From assembly GCA_910586855.1 (NCBI GenBank), contig CAJUJH010000003.1, forward strand, positions 124,001 through 188,000: a DNA stretch of 64,000 nucleotides, read 5' to 3'. Made by a program: the position numbers and the translations under genes. Below the pieces are notes generated by a model. That model saw only the letters and a list, made by a program, of their open reading frames with translations. It did not search any database and was not told where the DNA came from. Positions 1 to 7,958 of this stretch are shown here, in pieces. This DNA comes from Candidatus Gastranaerophilales bacterium. Lineage in GTDB: Bacteria > Cyanobacteriota > Vampirovibrionia > Gastranaerophilales > Gastranaerophilaceae. How positions within the stretch are numbered: position 1 is the first letter of the stretch; each line of letters starts with the position of its first letter.

Positions 1-2
1 AT

Positions 3-215
3 AAAATAAGAGGTCTAAAGCCTTGGAGTTATTGCTCCTGTGTATTAAAAACTTCGCTGGGAGAAAGAGTCTACAGGATAAAAAGTGCAAAAATTTTGGC
101 TGAGACTTGCAATATGGATAATTTTAACCCGGGTGATATAATAGAATCTTCTTTGGATAAAAATACATTCACCCTAAAATGCCTTGATTTGGCGGTTGAA
201 ATAAGGGTGTTTTAA
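3..215 (+). CDS. fmt: Methionyl-tRNA formyltransferase, 3' end (partial)
   Basis: An open frame runs in from the left edge and stops at TAA 213-215, giving about 70 C-terminal residues. It begins KIRGLKPWSY, which resembles the R-G/A-x-x-P-W segment that opens the C-terminal tRNA-binding domain of Fmt, and it continues with an OB-fold-like KIxxAK pattern. Fmt formylates initiator Met-tRNA in the cytoplasm. The copy ends soon after the LAVEIRVF strand, so its C-terminus is shorter than the E. coli protein. The catalytic domain lies outside the window, so the identification rests on this short tail alone. Confidence 0.6.
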   Translation, partial: KIRGLKPWSYCSCVLKTSLGERVYRIKSAKILAETCNMDNFNPGDIIESSLDKNTFTLKCLDLAVEIRVF

Positions 216-225
216 GGGTTTTATA

Positions 226-254
226 TTGACAAACTTATCATATAGTGATAATAT
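226..254 (+). promoter_or_regulatory. higBA promoter with internal operator palindrome
   Basis: TTGACA (226-231) and TAATAT (249-254) are separated by 17 nt, a near-consensus sigma-70 promoter. Between the two boxes lies TTATCA-tatag-TGATAA (235-251), a perfect 6-bp inverted repeat suited to autorepression by the HTH antitoxin. The -10 box ends 6 nt before the toxin ATG at 261, so transcription should start at or next to the start codon. Confidence 0.8.
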
Positions 255-260
255 GAAAAT

Positions 261-539
261 ATGATAGAAGGCTTTAAAGATAAAGAAGCAGAAAAAATAT
301 TTAATGGTGAAATATCCAAAAAATACAGAAATATAGAAAAAATTGCAAAAAGAAAACTTGATATGCTTCATTTTGCGCATAAAGAGCAAGATTTAACAGC
401 ACCGCCGTCAAACAGACTTGAGTCATTAAAGGGCAATTTAAAAGGTTTTTATTCTATCAGAATAAATGACCAGTTTAGAATTGTATTTAAATTCCAAAAC
501 GGCACAGCCTATGATGTCCAAATTATGGACTATCACTAA
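261..539 (+). CDS. higB: HigB-type RelE-superfamily mRNA interferase toxin
   Basis: This 92-residue protein matches the HigB family. It has an N-terminal helix with KDKEAEKIF, a middle LHFAHKEQDLTAPPSNRLESLKG segment (shown here in family terms only), and the C-terminal strands ending SIRINDQFRIVFKF and VQIMDYH. HigB toxins cleave mRNA on the ribosome. The gene lies 15 nt upstream of higA, the toxin-first order typical of higBA. No Shine-Dalgarno precedes ATG 261, and the promoter position implies a leaderless transcript. Length and motifs look intact, so it is probably functional. Confidence 0.9.
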   Translation: MIEGFKDKEAEKIFNGEISKKYRNIEKIAKRKLDMLHFAHKEQDLTAPPSNRLESLKGNLKGFYSIRINDQFRIVFKFQNGTAYDVQIMDYH

Positions 540-554
540 AGAAAGGAGATTTTC

Positions 555-839
555 ATGATAAGACCCTACACACACCCGGGTGAAATATTATTGGAAGAAT
601 TTGTTAAACCATACGGCTTAACTCAAAAACAGTTGTGCGAATATTTAAACGTTGGAATTAAGACTATAAGTGAAATCTATAACCAAAAAAGGGGAATAAG
701 CCCTGTTATGGCTCTTAAATTATCCAAACTTTTTAATACAACGCCGGAATTTTGGCTTAACGCACAATCAAGCTATGACTTATATATAGCCTATGAAAAA
801 CAAAAAAGCGAAATTGACAAAATCAAAAAAATTGCATAA
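555..839 (+). CDS. higA: HigA-type HTH antitoxin
   Basis: This 94-residue XRE-family protein starts with the HigA/VapI signature RPYTHPGEILLEEF, followed by a helix-turn-helix (LTQKQLCEYLNVGIKTISEI, residues about 22-41) and the family motif TPEFWLNAQ. It should neutralise HigB and repress the operon through the palindrome at 235-251. It has a strong Shine-Dalgarno, AAAGGAG, 6-7 nt before ATG, in contrast to the toxin. This would favour antitoxin synthesis once the bicistronic mRNA is made. Confidence 0.92.
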   Translation: MIRPYTHPGEILLEEFVKPYGLTQKQLCEYLNVGIKTISEIYNQKRGISPVMALKLSKLFNTTPEFWLNAQSSYDLYIAYEKQKSEIDKIKKIA

Positions 840-856
840 TAACTGCATAACCAATT

Positions 857-1300
857 TTACGTTATCTGAAACGGGCATTTAGAGCAGCGAGCTTTAGGGT
901 GCAGCACTAAGTTATCCTCAAGGTCATACATCTTAGCCACACGAACAATAAGCTTATTCCCGCAAACAGGGCAAAGTGGTGCAAAGCCCTTATTTCCCTC
1001 ATTTTCAATAATTAAATTCTTTAATTCTTCAGTATCAGCTCCCGCCTTTGCGCCCCCAAAATGAAAATCTTCACTCTTTTCATAAAGTTTAACTTCAGAA
1101 AGCGTGGTTTTAAGCCCTTTTGCAAGTTTTTGCCTAACAGTGGACGATAAAAATAATTCGACCCCTGATTCAATATTTGCAATTTCATCAATTGTTAAAT
1201 TACATCTTTTGGCAAGCCCCGTCTGCGAAAGCCCCATCTTTTCTCTTGTTTCAGACACAAATTGCGCAAGTGTTGGATATTTTTTAACTTCTTTTTGCAA
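857..1300 (-). CDS. XRE-family HTH protein with C-terminal zinc ribbon
   Basis: The protein has 147 residues. Residues about 10-65 form a lambda-repressor-like HTH (VSETREKMGLSQTGLAKRC). The C-terminus carries two Cys pairs, C110/C113 (CPVC) and C139/C142 (CSKC), predicted to bind one zinc. The start is a TTG at 1300, chosen because GGAAG lies 5 nt upstream and no in-frame ATG exists near the HTH. It is a probable DNA-binding regulator of unknown target. It is convergent with higA and lies downstream of secF on the same strand but behind a terminator. Confidence 0.7.
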   Translation of the reverse strand: MQKEVKKYPTLAQFVSETREKMGLSQTGLAKRCNLTIDEIANIESGVELFLSSTVRQKLAKGLKTTLSEVKLYEKSEDFHFGGAKAGADTEELKNLIIENEGNKGFAPLCPVCGNKLIVRVAKMYDLEDNLVLHPKARCSKCPFQIT

Positions 1301-1327
1301 AACTTCTTCCTTTTTTAAATTAAAAGA

Positions 1328-1354
1328 GCGGTATGATTAATGCCGCCCTTTTTT
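1328..1354 (-). terminator. Hairpin between secF and the HTH gene
   Basis: GCGGTAT (1328-1334) pairs with ATGCCGC (1340-1346) with one G-U. A-rich and T-rich flanks make it work as an intrinsic terminator in either direction. On the minus strand it ends the secDF transcript. Confidence 0.7.
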
Positions 1355-1372
1355 GTCAAATTTTTATAAAAA

Positions 1373-2374
1373 CTATGCTGCAGCTTTCTTTAGAGCTTTT
1401 TTATCTCTTATTTCTTTATCCCAGGCTAAAAGCACACTTGCAAAGAAAATACTTGAATATGTACCAACTGCAATACCTAAAATCATAGCAAAAATAAATT
1501 CTTTTGTGGTTGAACCGCCAAAGAAATAAAGTGCCCCTAAGGTTAAAAGGGTTGTAACTGAAGTATTCAAGCTTCTTGCTAAAGTTTGATTAACAGAAGC
1601 ATTTACAATCTCATTAAATGTGTATTTTTTAGCTAAAAATCTGTTATTTTCACGAACCCTGTCAAATACAACAATTGTATCGTGCACAGAAAAACCTACA
1701 ACAGTAAGTACTGCCGTTATAAATAAAGCATCCACATAAACATTTGAAAATATGGACATAATTGCAAATACACCGATTACAAACAAAGCATCATGTACAA
1801 GTGATAACAAAGTAATCACAGCATAATCCGTTTTAAACCTGAATGATATATAAACAACAATCCCTAAAAACGCTAAAAGCAACGCTACAACAGAATTTTT
1901 CAATAATTCAGAACCCAAAGACGGACCAACTGATGTTGTTTGGACAAGCTCGGCAGAATCAACGGTGCCGGATACTATATCGCTGATTTTATTTGTAGTT
2001 TCGCCGGTTTTATCATCAATAAACCCTGTTTTAACAGAGATGATGTTTTTAATACCATCCTCTGAAACCTGTCCTGCATTATCGTTATTGATATTTTGAA
2101 CAACAGGGGTCATAAACCCTTCTTTTACCATTTCTTCTCTGATTTTACCGATATCATTAACGGTAACATCTCCTTTTACCGCATACTGTAAAATTGTACC
2201 GCCCGTAAAATCAATCCCCAATTTAACAGGAGCATGATTAGCCTGTGTTGCCATAAGATAAATAATTGCTGCAACACAAGGAATTAAAAGCACAGCACTT
2301 ATTGCAAGCCAGAGCCATCTGAATTTTACAACATCTATTATTTGTTTTTGGTTCATTAAATTAGGGTTTGCCAT
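1373..2374 (-). CDS. secF: Protein translocase subunit SecF
   Basis: The protein has 333 residues with the SecF layout: TM1 near residues 17-38, a periplasmic domain starting with KLGIDFTGGT, then TM2-6 in the C-terminal half, including the conserved VGPSLGSELLKNS motif and a VLTVVGFSVHDTIVVFDRVREN block (family landmarks). With SecD it uses the proton-motive force to complete protein export through SecYEG. It lies 79 nt downstream of secD on the same strand and ends before the hairpin at 1328-1354. The length is usual for SecF. Confidence 0.95.
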   Translation of the reverse strand: MANPNLMNQKQIIDVVKFRWLWLAISAVLLIPCVAAIIYLMATQANHAPVKLGIDFTGGTILQYAVKGDVTVNDIGKIREEMVKEGFMTPVVQNINNDNAGQVSEDGIKNIISVKTGFIDDKTGETTNKISDIVSGTVDSAELVQTTSVGPSLGSELLKNSVVALLLAFLGIVVYISFRFKTDYAVITLLSLVHDALFVIGVFAIMSIFSNVYVDALFITAVLTVVGFSVHDTIVVFDRVRENNRFLAKKYTFNEIVNASVNQTLARSLNTSVTTLLTLGALYFFGGSTTKEFIFAMILGIAVGTYSSIFFASVLLAWDKEIRDKKALKKAAA

Positions 2375-2453
2375 TTTTTTATATATCTCCTTTTAAAGAA
2401 TTTTCATTAAATATTCTATATGCAGCCATTCAGTACTTTTACCTGTTAAAATT

Positions 2454-3764
2454 TTAATCAAGTACACCGAATTTTGCTTTTTCTTTCTTGGTTTCAGTTG
2501 CGACAAAAGCATTTTGGATATCTGATTGCTTAAGCCCGAATAATGCAGGATGCTTCAATTCTCCTGTACCAAACATTAAGTGCATAAAGTTTTTGGTAAC
2601 GGTAATTGCTGAGAACATACTAACTAAAACGCCGATTGCAAGTGTTAGAGCAAATCCCTTAACAATACTTGTACCTAAAACATAAAGAATAATACATGTA
2701 ATAATTGTGGTCATATTTGAATCAAAAATACTTGTAAATGCACGGTCAAAACCTGAATTAATTGCGGTAAATAAGCTTCTTCCCGCCCTTAATTCTTCTT
2801 TTGTACGTTCAAATATCAAGATATTAGCATCTACTGCCATACCGATACTCAGAATAAACCCTGCAATACCTGCCAGTGTCAAAGTTACAGGAATTATTTT
2901 AAATATTGCAAAAACTATAACACTATAAATACAAAGTGCTATACAAGCTATAACACCCGGTAATCTATAATACAGAATCATAAATATCATAACTAAAGAA
3001 AGTCCGATAAGTCCTGCAAATTTTGATTTTGCAATACTATCAACACCTAAAGTAGGTCCGATTGAGTTCTCTTCAATAATTTTAGCGCCTACAGGAAGTG
3101 CTCCTGCATTTAGAAGGTCAACCATTTCTTTTGCCTGTTTATATTCAAAGCCGTCGCCTCCGCCTGTGATTTGGGCGTTGCCGCCTGTAATTTCTTCATT
3201 AATCCTTGGTGCAGATTGCAATTTCCCATTAAAGAATATTGCCATAGGCTGTCCTACAAGCCTTCTTGTAAGAGCACCAAATTTTTTAGCACCTTCCGGG
3301 TTAAATTCCAAAGATACAATCCATTCTCCTGATTGAGACGTTGCAACAGATGATTTCTTTAAATCCTTACCTGTTAAGCCGGTTGTCTTCCATATGGGCT
3401 CGCCATTTGCATCAGTACCAGCAGGCTCTTTAAATTCTAACTCAGCAGTTTCACCTAAAAATTCTTTAGCCTTAGCAGTATCTGAAATATTAGGTATTTC
3501 AATTAAAAGCCTGTTTTCACCAACCTTTTGTACAACCGTTTCACCAACACCTAAAGCATTTACACGGTTTTCAATTGCATATTGTAAACTGTCCATAATT
3601 TCAGGTGTAATCTTTTTAACGGTATCAGATGTTTGCGCTTCAAGCATCAATCTTGAACCGCCAACAAGGTCTAAACCAAGCGAGGTTGGTTTTTTCCATA
3701 TTGTAACAAGCGACAATATAACTATTAATACAATCGCCCAAAAGAGAATGATTTTGTTTTTCAT
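2454..3764 (-). CDS. secD: Protein translocase subunit SecD
   Basis: The protein has 436 residues: an N-terminal TM segment, the LGLDLVGGSRLMLEA motif that opens the first periplasmic domain, ENRVNALGVGE, and a C-terminal six-TM block with GIAGFILSIGMAVDANILIFER. It is first in the secDF pair and partners SecF. The protein is shorter than E. coli SecD (about 615 residues), as in many non-proteobacterial lineages with a reduced P1 domain. Start ATG 3764 gives a short basic n-region (MKNK) ahead of TM1. Confidence 0.95.
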   Translation of the reverse strand: MKNKIILFWAIVLIVILSLVTIWKKPTSLGLDLVGGSRLMLEAQTSDTVKKITPEIMDSLQYAIENRVNALGVGETVVQKVGENRLLIEIPNISDTAKAKEFLGETAELEFKEPAGTDANGEPIWKTTGLTGKDLKKSSVATSQSGEWIVSLEFNPEGAKKFGALTRRLVGQPMAIFFNGKLQSAPRINEEITGGNAQITGGGDGFEYKQAKEMVDLLNAGALPVGAKIIEENSIGPTLGVDSIAKSKFAGLIGLSLVMIFMILYYRLPGVIACIALCIYSVIVFAIFKIIPVTLTLAGIAGFILSIGMAVDANILIFERTKEELRAGRSLFTAINSGFDRAFTSIFDSNMTTIITCIILYVLGTSIVKGFALTLAIGVLVSMFSAITVTKNFMHLMFGTGELKHPALFGLKQSDIQNAFVATETKKEKAKFGVLD

Positions 3765-3929
3765 TTATATAATCCCTGTATTTTCTATTTTGCTAATTCA
3801 ATTAATTATATTCATTCATATTCTAACAAAAAAACAAAATCAAGTTAAGTAATTAATAAAATTTACCAATTCGGGCTAAACCAGTATTTCTAATTCAAGA
3901 TAAAAATATATTAAAAATATAATATGTCA

Positions 3930-4045
3930 AAAAGAGCAGGAACTTGTTATTTTAGGGCATTAAAGAGGCGCGGAGCAAAATTAAAATCAAATATATAATA
4001 TAAACAGCCGGGACTGTCCCTAAAATAACAAGTTCCTGCTCTTTT
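3930..4045. repeat. 28-bp perfect inverted repeat element (MITE/REP-like)
   Basis: Positions 3930-3957 are the exact reverse complement of 4018-4045 (28 of 28 bp). They enclose a 60-nt AT-rich core with a second small palindrome, GGGACTGTCCC (4010-4020), at the right arm. No coding frame fits. The 116-bp symmetric unit looks like a non-autonomous mobile element or an extragenic palindrome. It lies in the otherwise gene-poor secD-amidase intergenic region. Confidence 0.75.
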
Positions 4046-4073
4046 CTCTAACCAACCATTTAAATACAGATAA

Positions 4074-4104
4074 ACAAAAAGCACCTTTTAAATTTTCAGG
4101 TGCT
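4074..4104 (-). terminator. Minus-strand intrinsic terminator
   Basis: AGCACCT (4080-4086) pairs with AGGTGCT (4098-4104). Read on the minus strand the stem is followed by TTTTTG. It implies that a minus-strand transcript ends here, consistent with the small ORF at 4183-4260. Confidence 0.6.
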
Positions 4105-4182
4105 CATTATAATTTTTTTCTTCTCCCACTCCGCAAAGTCTAGCAGCCTTTGCTTTACTTTTTTTAAATTCTTTTAAATTTG

Positions 4183-4260
4183 TTAATACTCTTTTAAATT
4201 CTCTTCATTCCTTTTTTTTCCGTAAAATTTGCTGTCCTCTAACCAAACAGCCTGAGCCAT
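4183..4260 (-). CDS. Possible 25-residue small protein
   Basis: A short frame starts at ATG 4260 with AAAGGAG just upstream (only 2 nt spacing, which is tight) and encodes a polar peptide beginning MAQAVWLEDSKF and rich in Lys and Glu. A terminator follows at 4104-4074. No family was recognised. It could be a leader peptide, a relic, or spurious. The remaining 3846-4505 sequence apart from this and the inverted repeat is AT-rich with no other recognisable gene. Confidence 0.25.
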   Translation of the reverse strand: MAQAVWLEDSKFYGKKRNEENLKEY

Positions 4261-4550
4261 CACTCCTTTCAATCTCTTTTTCCTCTTTTTTGTGACCGCT
4301 TTTTCCTTGACTTGAATATAGTAAATAACAACCAAACATGCTATGCAAGCTTATTTCTTGTTAAAAATTTTTACAATTGACCATGCCCTTTGGCATTTAT
4401 GAACAAATTCATTTTTACAACTCTTAACTTAATATTTTGTAAATAATTAAAATAATTAAACACTCGGTTAATATAGTTAATAAACTAGCCTTATTCAAAA
4501 ATACAGTGTATTATCTTTTTGTTATGCCGACATTTAACCATATAAAGCAT

Positions 4551-6599
4551 ATGATTAAAAAATCATATAAATTTTTATCTTCATTATTATTTATAGCAGC
4601 GCTTCTTTTAGTGTTTGCCTCCAATATTAATGCAGCACAAGCTGCTTCATCTTTAAAAATTAAAGATTTAAAGTTTGATAACTCCGATAATTTAATCTTA
4701 ATAGAATCAGATGGTGTAATAAATTTAAAAAAAACGGCAGAAACTATTGAAACCTCTGCACCGGAAGAAAAGATAATAAACCATAATGAAATCAAAAAGG
4801 GTTTCTTAAAAGAACCTAACCGTGCCTATGTTGATATCTTTAATGCAACAGTTGAAGGCGGGGCGACAAAAAATTATGAATTAAAAAATTCAATATTTAA
4901 AACAGTAAGAATGTCCCAGTTTCAAACAAACCCAAATATAGTAAGAATAGTTTTTACCTATGCAAATGAAAATACGCCGAACGGCAATTTTAATTGCATA
5001 GCAAATGATAAAGGCATAGTTATACGTTATTCAAACAGTTTAAATAAAACATCAAATTATCAAATAATATATTCAAATACAAATGATGAAGACAGAACTG
5101 TTTTTTTTCAAAATACAACAGCATCAATTGCAGCCCCCGATACAATAGTGCCGGTAAGTAATGTTCAGGATAATAAAGCCGAACTAAATAAAATGTTTGA
5201 AAAAAACAATGAAAAAATAGCACAAGAAAAAGAGTACAAGCTGCAATCCAAATTTTATATAGAAACAATCGCACAAAATCCAAACGGCATCACAATTAAA
5301 GGAACAGGATTTTTAAGCTTAAAACCTGCAATATTTCTTGATAACCCGAATAGAATGGTAATAGATTTTGACGACACTGTTTTGGCGCGCAATTTAAGAA
5401 ATAGAACCTTTACAATAGGAGCACCGGAAATTGACAGTGAAGGCACATTGAAACCAAAAGAAATCGTGAGGCTCGGACAAAATTCTACAAACGTTGCAAG
5501 GCTTGTAATACAAGGGAATGATGCTAAAAATTATCGCGCGGTTATCTCGCCTGATTTGCAAAATATTTATATTGCAAAAAGGTCTGATGTTATAAATTCT
5601 AAAATTACGGAAACCCAAAGCACCATAAAATCAATAAATATAACAGATGAAACCATTAATGAAAAAGAAAATGAAGAAAATAAAAAGGAAAAAATAATAT
5701 CATCCACAATCGAATTTAATTTAACAGAACCTGTTGCATTTTCTGTTTTTGAAGAGAATAAAAATCTTTATATTGATTTTAATAACGTATCATCTATTAG
5801 TGAAAATATACTGAATGAACTTTTAAAATATGATAAAAATATCAAAAATATAAAAATAGCTCTTGATAAATTGAGAATTGTTTTTCCTTTGGATGAAAAT
5901 GTTTTGAATATTCAGGTAAAATCCACCCCGAACGCTAAATCTCTGCAAGCTGTTATAAAGAAAAAAGAAGCACCAAAAGAAGAAAATAAAGAAGATGAAG
6001 CAACTATTTCAAAAGCAAAGAAAAAAGAACCTTCAATTTCAAATCTTTATAAGGTTGTAATTGACGCAGGACATGGCGGCACAGATGTGGGCGCCACAAG
6101 AGTGGGTATTTATGAAAAAAATATAACACTTGCTATAGCAAAAATGGTTGAAAAAAATCTTCAAAATAAAAATGTTCAAACCACAATGACGCTGGATAGA
6201 GATAAAACTGTGTCCCTGCAGGAAAGATGCGATATTTCAAACGAAACAAGCCCTGATGTCTTTGTAAGCATCCATGTAAATTCAAGCGTAAACGATGCTA
6301 TCTATGGGGTTGAAACCCACTGGTGGAAGCAAGACAGTGTTGAATATGCAAAAATTGTCCACTCTCATTTGGAGAAAAATTTCAATAAGTGGAAAACAAA
6401 AGACAGAGGTTTGTTTAAGTCTCAGTTTTATGTTATAAATCATACTGAAGCACCTGCAATTCTTGTTGAAATAGGATTTATTTCAAATGCAGATGAAAGA
6501 GAAGCCATAATCACACAAAAGAGACAATCTGAAATTGCAAAAGCAATAACTGACGGGGTTATGGAATATTTAAAAACAAGAGGTAAAGAAAAAGAATGA
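4551..6599 (+). CDS. amiC: N-acetylmuramoyl-L-alanine amidase with AMIN domains
   Basis: A signal peptide (MIKKSYKF, then a hydrophobic core ending AAQA) is followed by AMIN-like beta modules, a low-complexity Lys/Glu linker, and a C-terminal Amidase_3 domain. The zinc ligands are visible: His in DAGHGG, Glu in GIYEKN, His in SIHVNS and the catalytic Glu in LVEIGFIS. The enzyme cuts the peptide from MurNAc during cell separation, and AMIN domains target it to the envelope. The frame extends upstream to ATG 4524 and GTG 4506 without a Shine-Dalgarno. ATG 4551 was preferred because it gives a standard signal peptide. It overlaps murI by 4 nt, so the two are co-transcribed. Confidence 0.9.
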   Translation: MIKKSYKFLSSLLFIAALLLVFASNINAAQAASSLKIKDLKFDNSDNLILIESDGVINLKKTAETIETSAPEEKIINHNEIKKGFLKEPNRAYVDIFNATVEGGATKNYELKNSIFKTVRMSQFQTNPNIVRIVFTYANENTPNGNFNCIANDKGIVIRYSNSLNKTSNYQIIYSNTNDEDRTVFFQNTTASIAAPDTIVPVSNVQDNKAELNKMFEKNNEKIAQEKEYKLQSKFYIETIAQNPNGITIKGTGFLSLKPAIFLDNPNRMVIDFDDTVLARNLRNRTFTIGAPEIDSEGTLKPKEIVRLGQNSTNVARLVIQGNDAKNYRAVISPDLQNIYIAKRSDVINSKITETQSTIKSINITDETINEKENEENKKEKIISSTIEFNLTEPVAFSVFEENKNLYIDFNNVSSISENILNELLKYDKNIKNIKIALDKLRIVFPLDENVLNIQVKSTPNAKSLQAVIKKKEAPKEENKEDEATISKAKKKEPSISNLYKVVIDAGHGGTDVGATRVGIYEKNITLAIAKMVEKNLQNKNVQTTMTLDRDKTVSLQERCDISNETSPDVFVSIHVNSSVNDAIYGVETHWWKQDSVEYAKIVHSHLEKNFNKWKTKDRGLFKSQFYVINHTEAPAILVEIGFISNADEREAIITQKRQSEIAKAITDGVMEYLKTRGKEKE

Positions 6600-7369
6600 T
6601 AGGTCTGTTTGATTCAGGAGTTGGTGGATTAAGCGTATTAAAGGCTTTAATAAATTCAGGCATAAGCGATGATTTTGTATACTTTGGCGATACAAAAAAC
6701 GTTCCTTACGGCACAAAAACAAAAGAAGAAATTTTATCGTTCACAAAAGATATAATGGAATTTTTTATAAAAAAAGGGGTTGATTGCGCCATAATGGCTT
6801 GCAATACATCTTCTGCACTCGTATATGAAGATTTGCGGGCGCAATTTTCTGACAGGATAAAAATTTATCCTTTGATTCAATATGCTGCGCCATATTTTAA
6901 AGACGAAACCCAAACCATTGGAGTGATGGCAACAAATGCTACAGTAAAAAGTCTTGCATATACAAAAGAAATCGGAAAAATTAACCCAAAAATAAATATT
7001 GTTGAGCTTGAATGCCAAAAATTTGTGGAAATAGTTGAAAAAAGACTGTATAACGACCCGCAAAGCCTAAAATATATTGAAGATAAAATCGAATATTTCA
7101 AAAAAACAGACTGCAAAAAAATAATTTTAGGATGCACTCATTTTCCATATCTTGTACCGATATTCAAACGTTTTGCACCTGAGATTGAATTTATTGACCC
7201 TGCTAAACTGTTAATAAAATCCATACAAGATGAATTAAATAAAAGCCAAAACAAAAAAAATACGTTTGAATTTTATGTTTCACATAACCCTGAAAACTTT
7301 AAACAAAGCGGTTCTATGTTTTTTGATATAAACCAAACCCCCAAACTTATAGAATTTGTAAAGGTTTAA
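6596..7369 (+). CDS. murI: Glutamate racemase
   Basis: The 257-residue enzyme interconverts L- and D-glutamate for peptidoglycan synthesis. The family signatures are present: FDSGVGGLSVL at the N-terminus, catalytic Cys69 in ACNTSS and Cys180 in GCTHFPYL. ATG overlaps the amidase stop (ATGA), indicating translational coupling of two cell-wall genes. The length is normal for MurI. Confidence 0.96.
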   Translation: MIGLFDSGVGGLSVLKALINSGISDDFVYFGDTKNVPYGTKTKEEILSFTKDIMEFFIKKGVDCAIMACNTSSALVYEDLRAQFSDRIKIYPLIQYAAPYFKDETQTIGVMATNATVKSLAYTKEIGKINPKINIVELECQKFVEIVEKRLYNDPQSLKYIEDKIEYFKKTDCKKIILGCTHFPYLVPIFKRFAPEIEFIDPAKLLIKSIQDELNKSQNKKNTFEFYVSHNPENFKQSGSMFFDINQTPKLIEFVKV

Positions 7370-7426
7370 AGTTTACACACACTTTAGCCCCTGCGTGTTA
7401 TTTTTCCCTTAGTAAAGTACAGCCTA

Positions 7427-7455
7427 TTGCAAAAGGGGAAAAAAGAGGCTACAAT
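7427..7455 (+). promoter_or_regulatory. Promoter of the zinc-ribbon gene
   Basis: TTGCAA (7427-7432) and TACAAT (7450-7455) are spaced by 17 nt, about 90 nt upstream of the ATG at 7545, which has its own AAAGGAG. Confidence 0.6.
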
Positions 7456-7544
7456 ATATTTATTCAATTCTTTAGGCAATAGATTTTTCTTTAGATTTAT
7501 TCCAAGGCTTGAAATTAATTTACTAACAAAGGAGACCAAAAACA

Positions 7545-7820
7545 ATGTACCAAGACGAAACCCTAAAATGTGAAGATTGTGGACAAGAATTTGTGTTCAC
7601 AGTAGGGGAACAAGAATTTTATGCTGAAAAGGGATTGGTGAATAAACCAAAAAGATGCCCCGAATGCAGAAAAGACAGAAGACAAAGAAACTCAAGAAAA
7701 AAAATGTATGAAGCTGTTTGTTCTGAATGCGGCGCACAAACAAAAGTTCCTTTTAAGCCTATTGAAGGAAAAGAAATCTATTGTAAAGAATGTTATTTAA
7801 AAAAACAGGCAGCTGTATAA
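7545..7820 (+). CDS. Double zinc-ribbon protein
   Basis: The 91-residue protein has four CxxC knuckles: C9/C12, C38/C41, C59/C62 and C80/C83. They form two treble-clef or ribbon zinc sites joined by a very basic stretch, RKDRRQRNSRKK (residues 42-53). Such small proteins occur widely in Bacteria as putative nucleic-acid- or ribosome-associated factors, but the exact role is unknown. It is monocistronic, with its own promoter (7427-7455), a good Shine-Dalgarno (AAAGGAG) and a terminator at 7842-7876. Confidence 0.75.
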   Translation: MYQDETLKCEDCGQEFVFTVGEQEFYAEKGLVNKPKRCPECRKDRRQRNSRKKMYEAVCSECGAQTKVPFKPIEGKEIYCKECYLKKQAAV

Positions 7821-7841
7821 ATTAAATAATTAAAATTATCA

Positions 7842-7876
7842 AACCGCCCTTATAATAAACTACCGGGCGGTTTTTT
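7842..7876 (+). terminator. Intrinsic terminator
   Basis: AACCGCCC (7842-7849) pairs with GGGCGGTT (7865-7872), followed by a T tract. It ends the zinc-ribbon transcript. Confidence 0.9.
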
Positions 7877-7899
7877 AGTGCAAATTTTATGTTACAAAT

Positions 7900-7928
7900 T
7901 TGCATAAAGGATTTTTAAAAAATATAAT
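7900..7928 (+). promoter_or_regulatory. glgC promoter
   Basis: TTGCAT (7900-7905) and TATAAT (7923-7928) with a 17-nt spacer lie 30 nt upstream of the GTG start of glgC. Confidence 0.75.
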
Positions 7929-7958
7929 AGAAATACAGATTTATAAAAGGATAATAAA

